From positions 1-64,000 of the forward strand of contig CABROF010000002.1 of NCBI GenBank assembly GCA_902472555.1: DNA of 64,000 bases. Direction: 5' to 3'. Shown in pieces: positions 26,630 to 36,307 of this stretch. Source of the DNA: UMGS1851 sp900555605. Its GTDB lineage: Bacteria; Bacillota; Clostridia; UBA1212; UBA1255. Under the pieces are notes generated by a model. The model ran no database searches. It saw only the letters and a list, made by a program, of their open reading frames with translations, and was not told the origin of the DNA. The translations under genes were made by a program, and so were the position numbers. The stretch's first letter is position 1. Each line of letters opens with the position of its first letter.

Positions 26630-26657
26630 ATTGTATCATATTATTTGAAATAATCAA
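26630..26657 (-). promoter_or_regulatory. Sigma-A promoter of trpS
   Basis: On the minus strand TTGATT (26652-26657), 16-base spacer and TACAAT (26630-26635) with the extended element TGA. It lies about 70 bases upstream of the trpS start. Confidence 0.65.
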
Positions 26658-26666
26658 GCAAAAAGG

Positions 26667-26698
26667 AAACAACGGAGGCCTTTTCCGCGGCGTTGTTT
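26667..26698 (-). terminator. Probable terminator of the sodC-side transcript
   Basis: AAACAACG and CGTTGTTT form an eight-pair outer stem around a 16-base GC-rich interior. On the minus strand TCCTTTTTG follows; on the plus strand the run TTTTTTT follows. It lies between the sodC stop and the trpS promoter. Confidence 0.6.
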
Positions 26699-26727
26699 TT
26701 TTGCGGCGGCAGAAGTTCATGATTGAT

Positions 26728-27183
26728 TTAGCCGCTGTAGCTGTGTTTTCCCTCCACAACGCGGCGAATTACCCCGCATGCGATCCTCCTTCCGGAATTG
26801 CCGCCGGGATCCGTTTTAAAATCATCGGGATATTCATGCACAACGACAGACCGGCCGATCACATCGGATACGCGGAACTTTTTCGTGTAAAAGGTCATAC
26901 GCGCCCGCCCGTCGCTCGGCATCAGCGCCGGCAGGTCCCCGGCGTGAAAGCCATGCTTTTCATGCTCTGGATTATAATGAGGACCGGCGGATGCAAAGGG
27001 CTCCGGCGTCTCATCCCGGCAAATCCCTTTTTCGTGTATATGAAAACCGTGAAACCGGTCGCTCAATCTTTTGATATCTACATCAACTCTGGTAAATCCG
27101 TCGCTGCCATCCGAAAATCGCACCACACCTGTAACATGCGGCGCGATTCCGGCGCCGAAAATATATGCAACTGCCTGTTCCAT
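26728..27183 (-). CDS. Cu/Zn superoxide dismutase family protein, no signal peptide
   Basis: A 151-residue SodC-family protein from the ATG at 27183, preceded by GAAGGAGG. The copper-binding GFHIHEKG, the bridging and zinc-binding stretch PHYNPEHEKHGFHAGDLPAL and the last copper histidine in VVVHEYPDDF are present, so the usual ligand set looks complete. The two disulphide cysteines (GICRDE, RIACGVI) also remain. Bacterial SodC is normally exported, but no signal peptide is visible here. The residue set suggests enzyme activity, although some Firmicute homologues are inactive. An inverted repeat CATAACA/TGTTATG sits just upstream (27196-27225). Confidence 0.88.
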   Translation of the reverse strand: MEQAVAYIFGAGIAPHVTGVVRFSDGSDGFTRVDVDIKRLSDRFHGFHIHEKGICRDETPEPFASAGPHYNPEHEKHGFHAGDLPALMPSDGRARMTFYTKKFRVSDVIGRSVVVHEYPDDFKTDPGGNSGRRIACGVIRRVVEGKHSYSG

Positions 27184-27310
27184 AGAAACCTCCTTCATAA
27201 CAAATGATTGATGTTATATGTTATGTGAACGGAGGTTTTGAGGTTCCCCTTTCTGCAGATCTTTTCTTTCCCGCTTTTCCGGGCTGCCTCTCATAGAGCC
27301 GCCGGCCGCG

Positions 27311-28711
27311 TCAGCGCTTCCCACCCGCAGTGCGCTGCGCAATGGTCCTTGCTACATGAACACCGCTGGCGGCAGCCTGTGACAGGCCGCGGGTTACACC
27401 CGCCCCATCTCCGCAGGCAAAGAGATTCGCGTGCTGCGTTTCCAGCTGATTCGACAGCTCTATCCGGGCACTGTAGAATTTCACCTCTACACCGTACAGC
27501 AGCGTATCGTAGTTTGCGGTTCCGGGCGCAACTTTGTCCAGCGCATAAATCATTTCAATAATATTATCCAAATGCCGCTTCGGCAGCGCAAGACTCAAAT
27601 CCCCCGGCGTCGCATTTAACGTCGGCTTTGTAAAGCTCTTACTCATACGATGCTCATTCGTCCGGACGCCCTTTACCAGATCTCCAAACCGCTGTACGAG
27701 AACGCCGCCGCCCAGCATATTGGACAAAGACGCAATTCTTTTTCCGTATTGATACGGCTCGTTGAAGGGCTGGGTAAAACGGTTGCTTACCAGCAAAGCA
27801 AAATTCGTATTATTGCTGCGCAGTTCCGGCGCACTGTAGCTATGGCCGTTTACCGTAATGCAGCCCTCTACATTTTCCGTAACAACATGTCCGTACGGAT
27901 TCATGCAGAAAGTCCGAACACTGTCGCCGTAGCGTTTTGTCCGGTATACCAGCTTTGCTTCATAAACAACATCCGTAATATGTTCAAAAACCGTAGCAGG
28001 CAGCTCCACGCGCACCCCGATATCCACCTGATTGTTGATCAGCTTGATGCCGAGCCGTTTGCATTCTCCGGAAAACCATTCCGCGCCGGACCTGCCCGGT
28101 GCTGCTATCAGATAGGTGCAGGACAGGGGCGCTCCTCCGGACACCGCAATTTCATAAGTGCCGTCTGTCCGGCGTGCAATCGCCTCTACGGAGGTATTGC
28201 ACAGGATCTCTGCTTTACTGCTTAAATAGGTGCAGATATTGCCGAGAATCTGCAGGTTTCGCTCCGTCCCTAAATGTTTTACCGCAGCCTTCAGCAAATG
28301 CAGATCATACTGAAGCGCCTTCTTCTCCAGCTCCATGGCTTCCGGAGAAAAGGTTGAGAAACGCTCCTCCGTAGCACCGAAAGACAAATTCACGCCGTCT
28401 ACGTACTCGATCAGGTCCATCACCTGCTGATCCGGGATATAATCGTGGAGCCATCCGCCGAATTCCGTCGTAAAATTAAACTTGCCGTCGGAAAACGCCC
28501 CTGCACCTCCGAATCCGTTCATGATGCAGCAATGCCTGCAGTTAATACAATTTTTTACTTGATTGGCCACAATGGGGCAGACACGCTTTTCCAGCGGGTT
28601 CCCCTGCTCCAAAATTGCCACCTTCAGTTCTGGCCGCAGCACACTCAATTCATATGCCGCAAAAATCCCGGCAGTCCCGGCGCCGATTACAATGACATCA
28701 TAATGCTTCAT
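27311..28711 (-). CDS. FAD-dependent oxidoreductase (COG2509-type)
   Basis: A 466-residue flavoprotein. The N-terminal dinucleotide-binding motif is VIVIGAGTAGIFAAYELS, and the C-terminal FAD motif is LFACGDGAGVTRGLSQAAASG. A cysteine-rich segment, CINCRHCCIMNGFGGAGAFSDG, follows at about residue 54. It matches a widespread family annotated as uncharacterised FAD-dependent dehydrogenases; I do not know its substrate. Its start lies seven bases after the PHP-domain gene stop, so the two are co-transcribed downstream of the topoisomerase genes. The four cysteines within nine residues could bind metal or form redox disulphides, which is inference. Confidence 0.85.
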   Translation of the reverse strand: MKHYDVIVIGAGTAGIFAAYELSVLRPELKVAILEQGNPLEKRVCPIVANQVKNCINCRHCCIMNGFGGAGAFSDGKFNFTTEFGGWLHDYIPDQQVMDLIEYVDGVNLSFGATEERFSTFSPEAMELEKKALQYDLHLLKAAVKHLGTERNLQILGNICTYLSSKAEILCNTSVEAIARRTDGTYEIAVSGGAPLSCTYLIAAPGRSGAEWFSGECKRLGIKLINNQVDIGVRVELPATVFEHITDVVYEAKLVYRTKRYGDSVRTFCMNPYGHVVTENVEGCITVNGHSYSAPELRSNNTNFALLVSNRFTQPFNEPYQYGKRIASLSNMLGGGVLVQRFGDLVKGVRTNEHRMSKSFTKPTLNATPGDLSLALPKRHLDNIIEMIYALDKVAPGTANYDTLLYGVEVKFYSARIELSNQLETQHANLFACGDGAGVTRGLSQAAASGVHVARTIAQRTAGGKR

Positions 28712-28717
28712 CTCAAA

Positions 28718-29989
28718 TCATTCCTTTAGGTAAAATGCGACCCGTTCCCGGAGATCGGGATATGCCTGTTTCATTTTTTCGGAGAACATGGCGTTTTGAA
28801 TATCCCCCGTGGCCATCTTCTCATGCGCGATTAGTGCCATTGTCGCCTCATACAGATTTTTGAATTCCGGATTCCGCTGTGCTTCACAGATAAAAGACTG
28901 CCGCGGAGAGTTGATATCTTCTCCGCTGATCTGAAACAGACCGTTTTCATCACAAAGACGGCGGACACGGCGCAGCTGTTCTATGGTATTTCTTGACGGC
29001 ATATATGTAACCGCATTGAACTGAAGAGCCTTTAATACGGAGAAAAGCTCGTCTATATAGTCATCTTCAAATTTCTGCGCCTTTTTATCGCCGGTGACGG
29101 AATTTCCCACGTCTCCTAAATATGCATATGCAGAAATCGCGCCGATCTCCCGGGCAAGACCAATGACATCCCTTACATCGGGACACTCATCGGCAGCATC
29201 AATATAGAACTTTTCAACCAAATTACTTTTCAGCGCGCCCAAAAGATCATATTCATATACTTCATTATTTTCATCCGACAGGTACCCTCTGATCTTCTCG
29301 CTGACCGAAATCTTCATATCGTCCAGCAGAAAAGCTACCACCTGAGGCCCCTTGCCCAAACGCTCTACAATTTTCTTAGAAAGTGCGTACAGCAGATGCC
29401 GCTCTGTAATACTGCCGCCTTCATGACACATTGAGAGCGGTACCACATCCCGGTCAAAATCCATAGAAATCCCATAGGCTTCCGTTAATTGATTGATGCG
29501 GGCGACCATGGCGCGATTTCTGGCATTTCTTTTTTCAGAGTACGGCTTAAAGAAGGCAATGACACGCTCAATATTCTGATGGGGAACCCCGTGCAGCGCC
29601 ATATATGCAATGCCGGTCTGATCCGGATTATTGATTCTCCTGTCCTTCAGAACGGTGCAGGACATGCGCGCGCGGCATTCCGTACCGATGGTAGTCATCA
29701 TATTTAAAATTTCACCGGCTTCAATAAACTCCCGGGCGCCGCTCAAAGAATCATGGTCCATAATCCCCGCGGTCTTCAAGCCTGCCTGGTAAGCCATCCA
29801 GACTGCCTTTGTCGGTGAATAGGGAGAAAAGGAATATGTAGTATGAATATGGTTATTCACATCGTTTCCCTGTTTTGCCGGAGGAAGCAGCCCCGTATCA
29901 ATCATTTTTTTCAGCTGTCTCAGTGCTTCGAGGCGAACCGCCCTCTCTTCATGGTTCAATTCTGCGATATACGTCTGTACATCCTTCAT
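28718..29989 (-). CDS. PHP-domain metal-dependent phosphoesterase family protein
   Basis: A protein of about 423 residues. The PHP motifs are NHIHTTYSFSPYSPTKAVWM, AGIMDHDSLSGAREFI and TIGTECRARM, which carry the metal-binding His and Asp residues. The C-terminal part has ISAYAYLGDVGNSVTGDKKAQ and QISGEDINSPRQSF. PHP enzymes include histidinol phosphatase and polymerase proofreading domains; this one is longer than the phosphatases and has no polymerase part. The substrate is unknown. The start at 29989 is favoured by GAGG six bases upstream; an ATG at 30001 is also possible. It lies between the topoisomerase pair and the FAD oxidoreductase. Confidence 0.82.
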   Translation of the reverse strand: MKDVQTYIAELNHEERAVRLEALRQLKKMIDTGLLPPAKQGNDVNNHIHTTYSFSPYSPTKAVWMAYQAGLKTAGIMDHDSLSGAREFIEAGEILNMMTTIGTECRARMSCTVLKDRRINNPDQTGIAYMALHGVPHQNIERVIAFFKPYSEKRNARNRAMVARINQLTEAYGISMDFDRDVVPLSMCHEGGSITERHLLYALSKKIVERLGKGPQVVAFLLDDMKISVSEKIRGYLSDENNEVYEYDLLGALKSNLVEKFYIDAADECPDVRDVIGLAREIGAISAYAYLGDVGNSVTGDKKAQKFEDDYIDELFSVLKALQFNAVTYMPSRNTIEQLRRVRRLCDENGLFQISGEDINSPRQSFICEAQRNPEFKNLYEATMALIAHEKMATGDIQNAMFSEKMKQAYPDLRERVAFYLKE

Positions 29990-30027
29990 TTCAATCCTCA
30001 TCCTCCTGATTATATTTATAATACGCT

Positions 30028-32208
30028 TTACAGCAGCGTCAGCTGTTGCACCGGTTTATCCGCATTTTTCATAAAGCTGCCTGCCACCGGAATCGTTTTG
30101 GTTCTGTATACGGCAGGGTCGGCAAAACCTGCCTCCGCTACCTTTTTCATATATTTCAGCTTACAGCCCTTTTTGCATTTCAATACCTGTACGCCCTGGG
30201 AGCTTTTCGTCGTTTTGGTGGGAATCTGATCCGTGGCTACCACCAGAATTCTGTCATTGGTGCTGCTGACGGCCAGTTCTGTCTCGCCGTTGATATACAA
30301 AACATCCACCAGCGGCGATATGTCGGAATAGGCGCTGACCAATTTCTTCCGGTTTGTTTTTGTCGCGTAAGACTGCAGCGGGATACGGGCAATCTTGCCG
30401 TTTTCAAAGGCAAACAGCAAATGGCCCGCATAATTGTCTGTTACTACAAAATACACGATCCGTTCCTCCGGATCCAAGCCAAGCAGATTCGGCAGATAAT
30501 CGCCTAAACTGCTGGCCTTGCACTCATTGAGCTCATACAGCCGCATTTTATATACAACGGATTTGCTGGAGATAAATAAAATCTCGGACTTATTATGCCA
30601 GTCCGCCTCCTGCGCGATGCGGTCGCCGTCCTTGAGCTTCTGTTCCGGAGAGCTGCGCAGAGAGGTCAGGGGAATCTTTTTAAAATAGCATTCTTTTGTT
30701 AAATAAACTTTGAGATTGTAGTCGTCGATCATCTCATCCTGGGTAACCACCACCACCTCATCCTCGTGGATAATATCCGTCTTCCGCGGCTGACCGTACT
30801 TCTTTTCCACCGCATGTAGCTGACTTTTGATCAGCTCCCGGATACGGGCTTCTTTCCCCAGCATATCCTGCAGATCCGCAATCTCCTCTTTCAGCTTTCC
30901 AATTTCGCCGACCTTATTCAGAATATATTCTTTATTCAGATTGCGCAGTTTGATTTCCGCCACAAAATTTGCCTGAACTTCGTCAATGCCAAAGCCCCAC
31001 ATCAGGTTCGGGATCACCAGCTCATCCCGCTCCGTTTCCCGGATGATCCGGATGGCTTTGTCAATATCAAGCAGTATTTTCTCCAGACCCTGCAGTAAAT
31101 GCAGCCGCTCCTGCTTGGCCCTGATATCATACGCCAGCTGCCGGCGGATACAGGAAATGCGGAAAGAAAGCCACTCCCGCATAAGCCCTCTGACGCCTAA
31201 TACGACAGGACGGCCTTTGATCAGCACATTGAAATTGCAGGCAAAGCCTTCCTGCAGCGGAGTAAACTGAAACAGTTTATTCATCAGTGCATCCGCATCA
31301 ATATTTTTTTTGACGTCAATGGTAATCTTAAGTCCCTTCAGATCCGTTTCGTCCCGGACATCTACGATATCCTTTACCTTCCCCGCCTTTACCAGCTTCA
31401 CGATATCATCCATAATTGCTTCCGACGTGGTGGTATACGGAATTTCATATACTTCAATACAGTTATTCTTTTTATCATACCGGTATTTAGAACGGATCCT
31501 GACGCTGCCCCGCCCGTTTTCCATAATATTCGTCATCACCTGACGGGTATATATGACAATTCCGCCGGTGGAAAAGTCCGGTGCCTGAATATACTCCAGC
31601 AGATTTACCTCAGGGTCGTCAATATAAGCACAGGCCGCGCGGCACACCTCACTCAGATTAAAGCTGCAGATATTGGTGGCCATCCCCACCGCTACGCCCT
31701 GGTTGGAATTCACCAGGATTGTAGGAAAAGTCACGGGAAAAAGTGTCGGCTCCTTCATTGTGCCGTCGTAATTGTCTACAAAATCCACAGTGTCCTTATC
31801 CAGATCGCGGAACAGCTCCTCGCTGATCTTTTCAAGCTTTACCTCCGTATATCTCGGTGCGGCGGACTGCATATCCCGCGAATACTGCTTTCCGAAGCTT
31901 CCTTTAGAATCCACATACGGATGCAGCAGGGCCTGATTTCCCCGGGTCATACGCACCATCGTCTCGTATATCGCCTGATCACCGTGAGGATTTAATTTCA
32001 TCGTTTCTCCCACGACATTGGCAGATTTCGTCCGCGGGCCTGTGAGCAGCCCTTTTTTGTACATCGTATACAGCAGCTTTCTGTGGGACGGCTTAAAGCC
32101 GTCAATTTCCGGAATGGCTCTGGAAATAATCACGCTCATTGCATACGGCATATAATTTTCTTCCAGCGTTTCCGTGATATTCTGCTCTCTGAACAGCTGC
32201 TTATCCAT
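30028..32208 (-). CDS. Divergent type IIA topoisomerase subunit A (GyrA/ParC-like)
   Basis: DNA-cleaving subunit of 726 residues, preceded by GGGAGG. The catalytic tyrosine is Tyr120 in SAAPRYTEVKL. GyrA/ParC parts include MPYAMSVIISRAIPEIDGFKP in segments, PRTKSANVVGETM and QGVAVGMATNICSFNL. Usual YHPHGD reads LNPHGD, and the segment before the tyrosine (VDSKGSFGKQYSRDM) differs from both GyrA and ParC. The C-terminal beta-propeller is short and lacks a GyrA-box that I can recognise. It sits downstream of the matching B subunit with a 38-bp gap. It is probably a second, non-gyrase topoisomerase. Confidence 0.88.
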   Translation of the reverse strand: MDKQLFREQNITETLEENYMPYAMSVIISRAIPEIDGFKPSHRKLLYTMYKKGLLTGPRTKSANVVGETMKLNPHGDQAIYETMVRMTRGNQALLHPYVDSKGSFGKQYSRDMQSAAPRYTEVKLEKISEELFRDLDKDTVDFVDNYDGTMKEPTLFPVTFPTILVNSNQGVAVGMATNICSFNLSEVCRAACAYIDDPEVNLLEYIQAPDFSTGGIVIYTRQVMTNIMENGRGSVRIRSKYRYDKKNNCIEVYEIPYTTTSEAIMDDIVKLVKAGKVKDIVDVRDETDLKGLKITIDVKKNIDADALMNKLFQFTPLQEGFACNFNVLIKGRPVVLGVRGLMREWLSFRISCIRRQLAYDIRAKQERLHLLQGLEKILLDIDKAIRIIRETERDELVIPNLMWGFGIDEVQANFVAEIKLRNLNKEYILNKVGEIGKLKEEIADLQDMLGKEARIRELIKSQLHAVEKKYGQPRKTDIIHEDEVVVVTQDEMIDDYNLKVYLTKECYFKKIPLTSLRSSPEQKLKDGDRIAQEADWHNKSEILFISSKSVVYKMRLYELNECKASSLGDYLPNLLGLDPEERIVYFVVTDNYAGHLLFAFENGKIARIPLQSYATKTNRKKLVSAYSDISPLVDVLYINGETELAVSSTNDRILVVATDQIPTKTTKSSQGVQVLKCKKGCKLKYMKKVAEAGFADPAVYRTKTIPVAGSFMKNADKPVQQLTLL

Positions 32209-32246
32209 AGTTCCTCCCTTTTATAATCAGCGACCACATCCTGCAG

Positions 32247-34217
32247 TCACATAATATCAAGCTCGTCCAAATATAAATGTCCTTTTTCCGCAATCTGTCT
32301 TTTTCGCTCATCCAATGCGTCGCCCAGCAGCATTTCAAAATAATAGGCAGTCCGCTCCGCCTCCTCGGGCATCACCTTGATCAGCCGTCTTGTTTCGGGG
32401 TTCATCGTTGTTTCCCACATCATCTGCGGCTCATTCTCACCTAAACCTTTTGAACGCTGAATCGTATATTTACCGGTCAGCCCGGAAAGAACCTGGGCCT
32501 TTTCTTTTTCATCATAAGCAAAATACGTTTTATTCTTACAGGTAATTTCAAAAAGCGGGGTTTCGGCAATATAGACCTTCCCTTCCCGGATCAGCGTGGG
32601 AATCAGCCTGTAAATCATGGCTAATATCAGCGTCCGGATCTGAAAGCCGTCCACATCCGCATCCGTACAGATAATAATCTTATTCCAGCGAAGCCCGTTG
32701 AGATCAAACATGGTCAGGTCCTTTGTATGTTTGGATTTTACCTCCACGCCGCAGCCTAAAACCTTCAGCAGGTTTACGATGATTTCGCTCTCAAAGATTT
32801 TGTTGTAATCCGATTTCAGGCAATTTAATATCTTTCCGCGCACAGGCATAATGGCCTGAAAATCGCTGTCTCTTCCCAATTTAACCGATCCTAAAGCAGA
32901 ATCACCCTCCACAATATAGAGCTCTCTCCGATTCACATCCCGTGTACGGCAGTCTACAAACTTTTTGACCCGGTTGGAAATGTCGATGTTTCCGGAAAGC
33001 TTTTTTTTAATATTGATCCGCTGTTTTTCCGCAGATTCACGGCTGCGCTTATTTACAAGCACCTGCTCCATGATCCGGTCGGCTTCCAGCTTATTTTCTA
33101 TAAAATAGACCTCCAGCTTTTCCTTAATAAACTCTGTCATGGCCTCTTGAATAAATTTATTATTAATAGCCTTTTTGGTCTGATTCTCATAGCTGGTCAT
33201 GGTGGAAAAGGAGTTTGTCACCAGAATCAGGCTGTCCTGAACATCCACAAAGGTAATCTTTGCTTCCTCTTTATTATACTTTCCCTGGGCCTTGATATAT
33301 TTGTCGATTTCACTCACAAATGCGCTCCGCACGGCCTTATCCGGAGAACCGCCGTTTTCAAGATAGCTGGAATTATGATAATATTCAATCAAATTCGTCT
33401 GATTATTAAAGCAGAACGCAATTTGCATCTTGACCTTATACTCGGGCTTATCCGCCCGATCCCTTCCCTTTGTCGCAGTTTCATAATACTGGACGCCGGT
33501 AATGCCCTTTTCTTCGTCGATCTCGCGGACATAATCGGTAATACCATTTTCATACAAAAACGTAAAGCGCTGATCGGAAGCCTCGTCATATAACTGAAAC
33601 CGCAGTCCCGCATTGACGACAGCCTGCTTTTTCAAGACTGTTGTAAAAAACTCCAACGGGATATTGATATCCGTAAAAACCTCCAGGTCCGGTTTCCAGC
33701 GCTGCTGTGTGCCGGACTGCTTATATTGGCAGGGTTCCTTCTTCAATCCCCCGATATTATAGCCTTTTTCAAAATGAAGATCATACCGGTAGCCGTCCTT
33801 GAACACGGTTACGTCCATATATTCCGAGCTGTACTGCGTAGCACAGCTGCCCAAACCGTTCAAGCCGAGGCTGTATTCATAATTTTCACCCGTGTTATTC
33901 TGATATTTGCCGCCGGCATACAGCTCACAGTATACGAGCTCCCAGTTGAAGCGCTGTTCCTTTTCATTAAAATCTACGGGACAGCCCCGCCCGTAATCAC
34001 GAATCATGATAGACTGATCTTTATAGCGTGTAACCTCGATGACCTTACCGTAGCCTTCCCTGGCTTCGTCGATTGAATTGGCCAGTATCTCGATAAAGGT
34101 ATGCTCACAGCCTTCTAATCCGTCCGAACCGAGAATGGCAGCAGGACGGAGCCTGACGCGGTCAGGCCCCTTCAATGCGGAAATACTCTCGTTATTATAT
34201 CCTTTTGTTGCCATATA
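32247..34217 (-). CDS. Divergent type IIA topoisomerase subunit B (GyrB/ParE-like)
   Basis: ATPase subunit of 656 residues from the ATG at 34217, which has AGGAAAG upstream. The GHKL ATPase keeps its catalytic Glu and Mg-binding Asn in FIEILANSIDEAREGYG, and has IRDYGRGCPVD and LGLNGLGSCATQYSS. The TOPRIM domain starts near residue 432: ELYIVEGDSALGSVKLGRDS, where ordinary enzymes have EGDSAGG, then IICTDADVDGFQIRTL and IQRSKGLGENEPQMMWETTM. It is more diverged than housekeeping GyrB or ParE yet keeps all catalytic residues I can check. It is followed by the A subunit. A terminator-like hairpin separates it from the upstream aldolase gene. Confidence 0.88.
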   Translation of the reverse strand, partial: YMATKGYNNESISALKGPDRVRLRPAAILGSDGLEGCEHTFIEILANSIDEAREGYGKVIEVTRYKDQSIMIRDYGRGCPVDFNEKEQRFNWELVYCELYAGGKYQNNTGENYEYSLGLNGLGSCATQYSSEYMDVTVFKDGYRYDLHFEKGYNIGGLKKEPCQYKQSGTQQRWKPDLEVFTDINIPLEFFTTVLKKQAVVNAGLRFQLYDEASDQRFTFLYENGITDYVREIDEEKGITGVQYYETATKGRDRADKPEYKVKMQIAFCFNNQTNLIEYYHNSSYLENGGSPDKAVRSAFVSEIDKYIKAQGKYNKEEAKITFVDVQDSLILVTNSFSTMTSYENQTKKAINNKFIQEAMTEFIKEKLEVYFIENKLEADRIMEQVLVNKRSRESAEKQRINIKKKLSGNIDISNRVKKFVDCRTRDVNRRELYIVEGDSALGSVKLGRDSDFQAIMPVRGKILNCLKSDYNKIFESEIIVNLLKVLGCGVEVKSKHTKDLTMFDLNGLRWNKIIICTDADVDGFQIRTLILAMIYRLIPTLIREGKVYIAETPLFEITCKNKTYFAYDEKEKAQVLSGLTGKYTIQRSKGLGENEPQMMWETTMNPETRRLIKVMPEEAERTAYYFEMLLGDALDERKRQIAEKGHLYLDELDIM

Positions 34218-34243
34218 ATCTTTCCTTTTCTTACGTAAAATCA

Positions 34244-34269
34244 CAGCCGCGCAAGGCCCTGCGCGGCTG
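34244..34269 (-). terminator. Hairpin between the aldolase/dehydrogenase gene and the topoisomerase pair
   Basis: CAGCCGCGCA and TGCGCGGCTG form a perfect ten-pair stem with loop AGGCCC. On the minus strand it is followed by TGATTTTACG, a weak U-tract, so termination may be partial. Confidence 0.6.
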
Positions 34270-34279
34270 CACAAGCCGT

Positions 34280-36241
34280 TTAATTCAGCATGTTTTGTCC
34301 GCCTGTAACAGGCACTGCCTGGCCCGTCTCATAGGCCTGCTCTACAATGTAGAAAATCGCTCTTGCTACATCGATAATTTCACAGCCTCTGTTCATAGGC
34401 ACCTTAGATTCATAGAATTTGCGTACATCCTCGATGCAGGTGGCGCCGGGCACCTTGCCTGCCTTAAAATATTGAACAAACAGGCCTTTCTCCGGATCAG
34501 ACCATAATGGACCGCTCAGAAGATTTCCCGGACAGATGGCGTTCACCTTGATATTATAAGGCACCAGCTCCAGCGCAAAGCTCTGGGTCAGGCCGATTCC
34601 GCCGAATTTACTGCCGGCATACGCAAAATTCTTATTGCTGCCGGACAGTCCGGATTTGGAATTAATCTGGATAATATCCATCATATAATCCGGCGCAAAG
34701 CGATTCTGAATTTTCATAATGCGGGAAGCATATTTCGCACACAGATAATATGCGGTATAGTTGATCTTTGTAACCAGATCGAACTTCTGAACCGTCATTT
34801 CCTCAAGCCCGCCGGCAATGGCAATTCCCGCATTATTTACAAAAATATCAAGTCCGCCGTAAACAAGCACCGTATTGTAAACCATTTCCTTTACAAATTC
34901 TTCGCTGCCCACGTCGGCTTTGCAGGCAAACGTCCGGTTCTTTCCGTAGATCGCGTTCATATTGTCGCTGTTCTGCTTCGCCAGATCATAATTCAGATCC
35001 GCGATCACGACATTCGCCCCCTGCTTCAGCATTTCATCTGCAATTCCCTGTCCGAAGCCCTGTGCACTGCCTGTCACGATTGCAACCTTTTCATGAAGTC
35101 TTTTCGCGCTGCCGCCGCCTAAGCTGACTTTGGAACGATAGGATTCAACCTCCCAATTGCAGATAAAATCAATCATCTCATCCGTCATAAACAGCGGTCC
35201 GCCGAAGGCCTCGGAATACACGCCGATCTTGCAGGCATCCAAAAACACCTCAGCACAAATATCCGCATTCTTTTTATTGGTCCCCCAGGCAAAAATCCCC
35301 AATCCCTGCACGGCAACGATTTTCGGTGCAAAGCCATGGGCAACGCGGTAATCCTGGATTCCTTGTTCCAGCAGCGTATACTGCTGCTCCAGGTCCTCCG
35401 CATGCTCCACGTAGAGCGGCCACGGCTTGCAGTAAACGATATGATCCGGGGAATATGCGGAAGATACAGGGTAAAAATGCTCTTTGCTTTCCACATATCG
35501 CATAATTTCCCGGTTTGTCTCAAAGGTAACCACCGATGTCCCGCCGTCGCGCAGCAGCATTCTGATGGCCGGAGCTAAAAATACGGCACGTTCTTTGTCG
35601 AATGCCGCATCAGAAAAATCAGGCTGCCGTCTTACACGGCTGTTGACTGCATCAAAAATATACGCTGTCTTTTCATCGATTTCGGCCTCGCTGTTCCCCC
35701 CGATAAAAATACCGTGATTCTGCAGTAAAATGATATCCGCGTTTCTTCCTGTAGCATTCTTATATGCATCCATTTCTTTTTTCAGCGTCGCTGCCAGCAC
35801 ATACCCGGGCTCCACCAATCCGATCCAAATCACGCGGTCGCCGAATAACTTTTCGGCAGCCGCCCGGCCACAGGTAAAGCCATTGAGCAATGCGGGATGG
35901 GTGTGTACAATATATGTATATGGAATCAAATGATGCAGCAGCGTCTCAACACTGGGCCGTTTGGACAGTTCTGTCTTCTCCCGGGCATCCATCATATCCT
36001 CCAGCACCTGCGCTTCCCGCTGGGCAGGATCTGCCGAATACGCTTTTTCAAACATCGCGTTCAGCTTCCCGCGATTCATCTTCACGAATCCATCCTCTGT
36101 GATGTTGGCCAGGGTAGTTCCGGATCCTTTAATATAAAGAAAATCCGAATCCTTATAAGAGGTATTCCCGCCGCCGGCCAGCACAAAGTCCGGGTTTGCG
36201 CCGTAACGGTTGGAAATTGTTACAATCTGAGATAAAGACAT
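34280..36241 (-). CDS. Fused rhamnulose-1-phosphate aldolase / lactaldehyde dehydrogenase (RhaD-SDR type)
   Basis: A 653-residue fusion. Residues 1 to about 390 form a class II aldolase domain with GGNTSYKD, the metal-binding VHTHPALLNGF and LLQNHGIFIGG. From about residue 400 an SDR domain follows, with cofactor motif IVTGSAQGFGQGIADEM, NNAGIAIAGG and catalytic INSKSG and YAGSKFGGIGL. By family knowledge (YuxG/RhaEW type) it cleaves rhamnulose-1-phosphate to DHAP and lactaldehyde and then oxidises lactaldehyde. Rhamnulokinase lies 5 kb upstream on the same strand, with unrelated genes between. The start at 36241 has GGGAGG at ten bases. Confidence 0.88.
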   Translation of the reverse strand: MSLSQIVTISNRYGANPDFVLAGGGNTSYKDSDFLYIKGSGTTLANITEDGFVKMNRGKLNAMFEKAYSADPAQREAQVLEDMMDAREKTELSKRPSVETLLHHLIPYTYIVHTHPALLNGFTCGRAAAEKLFGDRVIWIGLVEPGYVLAATLKKEMDAYKNATGRNADIILLQNHGIFIGGNSEAEIDEKTAYIFDAVNSRVRRQPDFSDAAFDKERAVFLAPAIRMLLRDGGTSVVTFETNREIMRYVESKEHFYPVSSAYSPDHIVYCKPWPLYVEHAEDLEQQYTLLEQGIQDYRVAHGFAPKIVAVQGLGIFAWGTNKKNADICAEVFLDACKIGVYSEAFGGPLFMTDEMIDFICNWEVESYRSKVSLGGGSAKRLHEKVAIVTGSAQGFGQGIADEMLKQGANVVIADLNYDLAKQNSDNMNAIYGKNRTFACKADVGSEEFVKEMVYNTVLVYGGLDIFVNNAGIAIAGGLEEMTVQKFDLVTKINYTAYYLCAKYASRIMKIQNRFAPDYMMDIIQINSKSGLSGSNKNFAYAGSKFGGIGLTQSFALELVPYNIKVNAICPGNLLSGPLWSDPEKGLFVQYFKAGKVPGATCIEDVRKFYESKVPMNRGCEIIDVARAIFYIVEQAYETGQAVPVTGGQNMLN

Positions 36242-36307
36242 GACCAATTAGCCTCCCTAATAAAGTAATTACAACCGTATCATTCTATCCCCAACGCAGT
36301 CTGCTTG

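Noticed and set aside
26559..26730. T-box leader in front of trpS
   Set aside because: No AGGGTGG-type T-box sequence or specifier stem was seen in the short leader.
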